11,004 nucleotides of DNA from Candidatus Agrococcus pullicola. GTDB lineage: Bacteria > Actinomycetota > Actinomycetes > Actinomycetales > Microbacteriaceae. The notes under the pieces are model-generated. The model saw only the letters and a list, made by a program, of their open reading frames with translations. It did no database searches and was not told the origin of the DNA. The stretch covers positions 1 to 11,004 of the forward strand of contig DXDC01000051.1 of the NCBI GenBank assembly GCA_019115685.1, written 5' to 3'. Both the position numbers and the translations under genes were made by a program. This document shows, piece by piece, positions 5,652-11,004 of the stretch (position 1 is the first letter of the stretch; each line of letters begins with the position of its first letter).

Positions 5652-6848
5652 CTATTCGAGCAGCGTCTCCCCTATGTATCCTCCTTCCCGACAGCCAGGC
5701 GGAATCGCGAAGACCGATGAGCCGATGGGCGTTGTCCAGAGGTTGAGGAGATCGAGCTCCTCGAGCCTGCGCTGGAGCGGCACGAACTGCGCGTCGACGT
5801 CGGCCTGGAACGACACGAAGAGCTGGCCGCTGTTCTCATCCTCGCCGGGTTCCGGCGGGTCGTCGTAGTTGTACCCGCGCCGGAAGATGCGCTCTCGCGG
5901 GTCGTCGCTGCGAGCCCGGCGAGCGTGCGCGTACGGCGGGATGATGGGTCTCCCTCCCGCGTCCGTGGCCGATAGGTCCAGGGCATCGTGCTCCTCTTCA
6001 CCCGTCAGCGGGGCGCCGGTATCGAGCCGTCTGCCGACCGACAGCTCTCGATCGTTGCGACCGACGTGATCCCAGGTGTCGAGATCCATGCGGATGCGCC
6101 GCAAGACGAGCGACGTGCCGCCCGCGAGCCAGCCCTCGTTCGACCACACGACATGATCGAAGTCCCCCGTCCCCGGCACCGTGTTTGCCGTGCCGTCGAC
6201 CTGGCCGAACAAGTTTCTCATGGTCACGCCCGGCTTGAACGTGCCGTGACTGTGCCGGAACCCTCGTTGCTGCCAGCGCAGCGCGGCAAAACCGCGAGTA
6301 TCCTTGACGATCATCCGAACGGCGTGCGCGACAGTCGTCGGATCATCGCTCGCCACCTGCACGAAGAAGTCGCCGTGCGAGAACTCGTCTTGCAGCGCGT
6401 CGATCTTGAAGCTCGGCAGCGGAGCGAGCCAGGCGGGGGCGGCGCCTTCGGCCCTGTTGACGAACTCTGGTCCGAACCCGAACGTGATCGTGAGCCGGGC
6501 TGGATGCAGAGCGAGCTCGGGCTCGGAATCAGCGAGCGCGGGAACGCCCTGCGTCAGCCGCGCTGCATCGTCGGTGAGGATGCGCATCATGCGTCGCAGC
6601 GCCGCTCGGTCCGTCTCGTCGCGCAGGTCGAATGCCAGGAGGGTCGCATACGCCTGCGCATCGGTCGCGATACCGGCCTGGTGCGCGCCGAAGAACGGTT
6701 CCACGGTCTTGCCGTGGGGGTCTTTCGTCGCGTGTTGCGCTGCGAGCAGGGCGCGGTCACCTGCCACGCCGAGTGCGACACCCGCCGTTGCGGCGGCAGC
6801 CCCTCCGAGGAGGAACTGCCGCCGGCTCGGAGAAGCCGAGTCAGCCAT
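5652..6848 (-). CDS. Tat-exported DyP-type heme peroxidase (EfeB/DtpA-like)
   Basis: 398 aa. The N-terminus carries a twin-arginine signal, SRRQFLL (8-14), followed by an Ala/Gly-rich hydrophobic stretch to about residue 37, so the folded heme protein is probably exported across the membrane. The DyP hallmark GxxDG is FGQVDGT (214-220) with catalytic D218. The proximal heme ligand is H308 in YAHARRA, and the conserved VLRRIRMDLDTWD (248-260) supplies the distal arginine (R250 or R251). FRRGYNYDD and the C-terminal domain complete a full-length class A/EfeB-type enzyme. It oxidises substrates with hydrogen peroxide; EfeB homologues are also proposed to act on heme or iron uptake. Its ATG shares one base with the stop of the PCu(A)C lipoprotein gene (TAATG), implying coupled translation. 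In Streptomyces lividans the Tat-DyP DtpA is, as I recall, also encoded with copper chaperones. Confidence 0.93.
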   Translation of the reverse strand: MADSASPSRRQFLLGGAAAATAGVALGVAGDRALLAAQHATKDPHGKTVEPFFGAHQAGIATDAQAYATLLAFDLRDETDRAALRRMMRILTDDAARLTQGVPALADSEPELALHPARLTITFGFGPEFVNRAEGAAPAWLAPLPSFKIDALQDEFSHGDFFVQVASDDPTTVAHAVRMIVKDTRGFAALRWQQRGFRHSHGTFKPGVTMRNLFGQVDGTANTVPGTGDFDHVVWSNEGWLAGGTSLVLRRIRMDLDTWDHVGRNDRELSVGRRLDTGAPLTGEEEHDALDLSATDAGGRPIIPPYAHARRARSDDPRERIFRRGYNYDDPPEPGEDENSGQLFVSFQADVDAQFVPLQRRLEELDLLNLWTTPIGSSVFAIPPGCREGGYIGETLLE

Positions 6849-7405
6849 TAGTGATCACCGCTGTCGTCGTGACCTTCGCCGTGGCCTTCGCTCTCCCCGT
6901 GACCTTCGCCATCGTCGTCGTACGGTTCGTTGCCACCGGGGAAGTCCTTGACGGTGGCCTCGATCGTGAGCGGTTCGCCGTCCTCGAAGTGGACTGTCAC
7001 GGTTACCGTTTCTCCCGCCAGCAGGTCGTCGTGTAGACCGATGAACATGAAGTGGTCACCGCCGGGTTCGAGAGCGAGCGTCTCCCCCGCCGGGATGGAG
7101 AAGCCGCCCTCGATCTCCTGCATGACCATGCTGCCGTTCTCGTTTTCGATCATCTCGTGCATTTCGACGGATTCTGCGACGTCCGTGTCGATGCTGTCGA
7201 TGAGGAGATCCGAGCCGGTCGTGTTCTCGATTTCACCGAACATGGCGGTCATCTCGCCCGCCTCGGATCGGACCCAGGGGTCTGTCACCGAGAGTTCTTC
7301 TGCGGCTGTCGAGCATCCGGTCAGCACGAAGCCTGCCAGGGCGACTCCTGCGACGCTGACCGTTGCCAACCCGGTGACGCGCGTGTTCTTGATGTTCTTG
7401 TGCAT
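6848..7405 (-). CDS. PCu(A)C copper-chaperone lipoprotein
   Basis: 185 aa from the ATG at 7405. Upstream in-frame codons exist but do not give a signal peptide, whereas this start does. A basic n-region and hydrophobic core lead to the lipobox LTGC with lipidated C31, so the protein should be anchored outside the membrane. The PCu(A)C domain spans about 38-154. It starts with DPWVR (42-46), and the Cu(I) ligand set is H83, M85, M93/M95, H118 and M120 (MHEM ... GGDHFMF). The family delivers Cu(I) to extracytoplasmic enzymes such as cytochrome oxidase. A C-terminal tail (162-185) is rich in Asp, Glu, Gly and His (five His) and looks like an extra metal-binding arm. The ribosome binding site is weak (GAAAG, about 11 bases upstream). 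The stop overlaps the DyP start by one base. Confidence 0.9.
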   Translation of the reverse strand: MHKNIKNTRVTGLATVSVAGVALAGFVLTGCSTAAEELSVTDPWVRSEAGEMTAMFGEIENTTGSDLLIDSIDTDVAESVEMHEMIENENGSMVMQEIEGGFSIPAGETLALEPGGDHFMFIGLHDDLLAGETVTVTVHFEDGEPLTIEATVKDFPGGNEPYDDDGEGHGESEGHGEGHDDSGDH

Positions 7406-7440
7406 GTTTTCGCTTTCGTTCGTCGCGTGAGCGACCGTTT

Positions 7441-7457
7441 CGGATGCAGTGCATCCG
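7441..7457. promoter_or_regulatory. perfect 17-bp palindrome upstream of the copper-chaperone gene
   Basis: CGGATGCA (7441-7448) and TGCATCCG (7450-7457) form a perfect inverted repeat around one G, 36 bp upstream of the PCu(A)C ATG. This is a normal place for a repressor site over a promoter. It is unlike the CsoR or CueR copper operators I know. A single-base loop argues against an RNA hairpin. The remaining part of the 235-bp gap (7406-7640) holds a second GC-rich palindrome (7600-7611) and no convincing gene. Confidence 0.5.
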
Positions 7458-7640
7458 CGATTCCAATAGCCCGCCAGCAGCGCACCGTCTGAAAGGCGCG
7501 GCCGCAGCCGGGTTGCCGCCCGAACTATCGAGCAGGCATGAACGGTACCGGCGCAGCCTGTTCGGCCGGATGCCGGTGAATGGAGAAGAGACCGGATGCG
7601 CGTGCGCACGCAGGGGCAGCAGCACTAGCGGTGCGGTCTC

Positions 7641-8267
7641 CTACACGATCGAACGAGGTGGCCCGCGGTATGCATGGACGGGCAACAGGACTGTCGTGGC
7701 CGATTCGCGGCGTTGCCGGGTGACGATCGGGACGCTCGGTGCGTCCGGCTTCTCGGGCACGGGCACGAGTACGAGCACCGCACGAGCGAAGCCCAGGGCG
7801 CTGCGACCGGTGCGGAGGATCGCCGCGAGCGCAATCTCTCCGCGGTACAGACCCAAAGCGGTGATCGCAGCGGCCACAGCGTGGGCAATCATCATCGCGG
7901 GGCTATCGGCGAATAAGAAGTGAGCGTGCTCGTGCGCCGCTGCGGCCCCGTGCATTGCAGTTTCGGGCATGCTGTGGTGGGCGTGTCCGCTCTGCAGCGC
8001 GAAGGGAACGGTTCCGAAAATGAACAGAGCGTGAAAGAGCAATTGACTGATCGCGACGGAGACGCTGATACCGAGAAGGGAAAGCCTGCGGCCGGCAACG
8101 ATGGTGCAGATCGGCAGTGCGATCGCGAGCGGAACAACGATCCCGAGCGGTCCTGGCACATCCGCTCCCGCAGCGATGTGCGACATGAGAGCGACGAACG
8201 TAGCGAACGAAGCGGTTGTGGCCCCTCGCAGCGCTCTCGAATGTCGGTGCTCCAGCATCCCCTTCAT
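7641..8267 (-). CDS. polytopic membrane protein with a His-rich loop, probably metal-related
   Basis: 208 aa from the ATG at 8267, chosen because AGGTGG precedes it and because translation further upstream is Cys/Arg-rich and would run into furA. An ATG at 8258 is possible. Membrane helices are predicted at about 16-35, 40-58, 63-86, 123-141 and perhaps 156-170. Between helices 3 and 4 lies a loop with HAHH (95-98), M100, M105, H106 and HEHAH (112-116), a likely binding site for copper or another soft metal. The C-terminal 35 residues are basic and probably cytoplasmic. I do not recognise a named family. It is the first gene of a minus-strand group followed by the copper chaperone and the DyP peroxidase, and is divergent from furA. 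A role in metal sensing or transfer to the chaperone is inferred only from context. Confidence 0.75.
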   Translation of the reverse strand: MKGMLEHRHSRALRGATTASFATFVALMSHIAAGADVPGPLGIVVPLAIALPICTIVAGRRLSLLGISVSVAISQLLFHALFIFGTVPFALQSGHAHHSMPETAMHGAAAAHEHAHFLFADSPAMMIAHAVAAAITALGLYRGEIALAAILRTGRSALGFARAVLVLVPVPEKPDAPSVPIVTRQRRESATTVLLPVHAYRGPPRSIV

Positions 8268-8331
8268 TATCCACCTATCGCCGCGCTTCTGGCTACCTGA
8301 TTCGTCTGAGATCTCGCCACGGACCGCACCG

Positions 8332-8360
8332 CTTGTTTTGAGCAAATCAAAATTACGATA
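8332..8360 (+). promoter_or_regulatory. furA promoter with overlapping inverted-repeat operator
   Basis: A -35-like TTGTTT (8333-8338) and a -10-like TACGAT (8354-8359) are 15 bp apart. Between and over them lies the inverted repeat TTTTGA (8336-8341), five bases, TCAAAA (8347-8352). The patch is AT-rich in otherwise GC-rich DNA. A transcript starting six to eight bases after the -10 would begin at or next to the GTG at 8365, so furA may be leaderless, as I recall for mycobacterial furA. Autoregulation by the Fur protein is the simplest reading. Confidence 0.55.
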
Positions 8361-8364
8361 GAGT

Positions 8365-8853
8365 GTGAGTATGAACGTGTCAGCAGTGAAGAGCCCCATC
8401 GAATGGGCGACCATGCTGCGCGACGCCGGGCTGAAAGCGACGTCTGGCCGAGTTGCGGCGTTGCAATACCTGACCGAACATCCCCACTGCTCCGCCAGCG
8501 CGTTGCACGAGTCGATCGCGGCTCTGCACCCATCGCTATCGCAGCAGTCGGCGCACAATATCGTGCGTGACCTGACCGCACACGGACTCCTGCGCCGCAT
8601 TGAGCTGCCGGGCTCCGACAGCGCGCTCTACGAGACCCGCGTCGGCGACAATCACCACCACCTCGTGTGCGTGCACTGTCATCGAGTCGAGGACATCAAC
8701 TGCACCGTCGGCCAGTCCCCGTGCCTCGAGCCCGACCATACGCACGGCATGCGAGTCCTTGAAGCCTCGATCACGTTCCGCGGCATTTGCGCCGACTGCG
8801 AACGAGACTCCAGCAGTAATTCAGAGTTCACCGTAACCACCGATACCCCGTAA
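8365..8853 (+). CDS. furA: Fur-family metalloregulator, FurA type, upstream of katG
   Basis: 162 aa from GTG 8365 (ATG 8371 is an equally possible start, two codons later). The winged-helix DNA-binding domain covers about 12-92 ([15 protein letters not shown], 22-36), followed by the dimerisation and metal domain. Metal-site features are HHH (97-99), the first CxxC C102/C105, extra C113 and C120, and the second CxxC C142/C145. The segment [14 protein letters not shown] matches mycobacterial FurA, as I recall it. FurA proteins repress katG and themselves until peroxide or metal status changes. The recognition helix reads [13 protein letters not shown] (58-70), with His64 where most Fur proteins have Tyr (TVYR or AVYD). 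The stop is followed after eight bases by katG, so the two are surely one operon. There is no Shine-Dalgarno at either start, in line with a leaderless message. Confidence 0.92.
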   Translation: MSMNVSAVKSPIEWATMLRDAGLKATSGRVAALQYLTEHPHCSASALHESIAALHPSLSQQSAHNIVRDLTAHGLLRRIELPGSDSALYETRVGDNHHHLVCVHCHRVEDINCTVGQSPCLEPDHTHGMRVLEASITFRGICADCERDSSSNSEFTVTTDTP

Positions 8854-8861
8854 GGAAAGGA

Positions 8862-11004
<2,143 letters not shown>

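Noticed and set aside
7406..7609. N-terminal extension of the PCu(A)C frame up to 7609
   Set aside because: The added residues would precede, and so destroy, the lipoprotein signal peptide that starts at 7405. No ribosome binding site supports the longer start.
7600..7611. The 12-bp palindrome GCGTGCGCACGC as an operator or terminator
   Set aside because: Alternating GC-rich palindromes of this length arise easily in such DNA. It has no loop, and it does not sit at a convincing promoter position.
8268..8600. N-terminal extension of the membrane-protein frame up to 8600
   Set aside because: It would overlap the 5' third of furA on the opposite strand, and its sequence is Cys/Arg-rich and not protein-like. 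The ATG at 8267 starts just ahead of the first helix.

Overview
The window reads as chromosomal DNA of a high-GC Gram-positive bacterium, most likely an actinobacterium of the order Micrococcales and perhaps Microbacteriaceae. The grounds are strongly GC-biased third codon positions, tightly overlapping operons (ATGA and TGATG junctions), a furA-katG pair of actinobacterial type, and a 3,4-dihydroxyphenylacetate dioxygenase C-terminus that, from memory, closely resembles the Brevibacterium fuscum enzyme. The family-level placement is an inference. Apart from two small inverted-repeat elements I see no mobile element, rRNA, tRNA or CRISPR.

Left part (1-1753, + strand): the tail of hpaD, then hpaH and hpaI, all overlapping. 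These are steps of the homoprotocatechuate (3,4-dihydroxyphenylacetate) meta-cleavage pathway, which ends in pyruvate and succinate semialdehyde. The hpaI 3' end carries a 30-bp in-frame palindromic unit flanked by a 7-bp direct repeat. A separate 74-nt near-perfect hairpin element lies just downstream (1786-1859).

Middle (1925-5464): a DUF1304 membrane protein (+) converges on, and overlaps tail to tail with, a two-domain VOC ring-cleaving dioxygenase (-). The dioxygenase has an AT-rich palindromic operator candidate in its promoter. Upstream on the minus strand are a Glu/Leu/Phe/Val-type amino-acid dehydrogenase and apt, translationally coupled by ATGA, and then a small two-helix membrane protein.

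Right-centre (5652-8267, - strand): a probable metal and heme export or maturation cassette. In transcription order it holds a His-rich polytopic membrane protein, a PCu(A)C copper-chaperone lipoprotein with a His/Asp/Glu-rich tail, and a Tat-exported DyP-type peroxidase that overlaps the lipoprotein gene by one base.

Right end (8365-11004, + strand): a Fur-family regulator of the FurA type, divergent from the metal cassette, with a candidate promoter and operator, and katG directly behind it. katG is open to the window edge and lacks only its last few tens of codons. The 97-bp divergent region between the metal cassette and furA-katG could coordinate metal handling with peroxide defence, but that is an inference.
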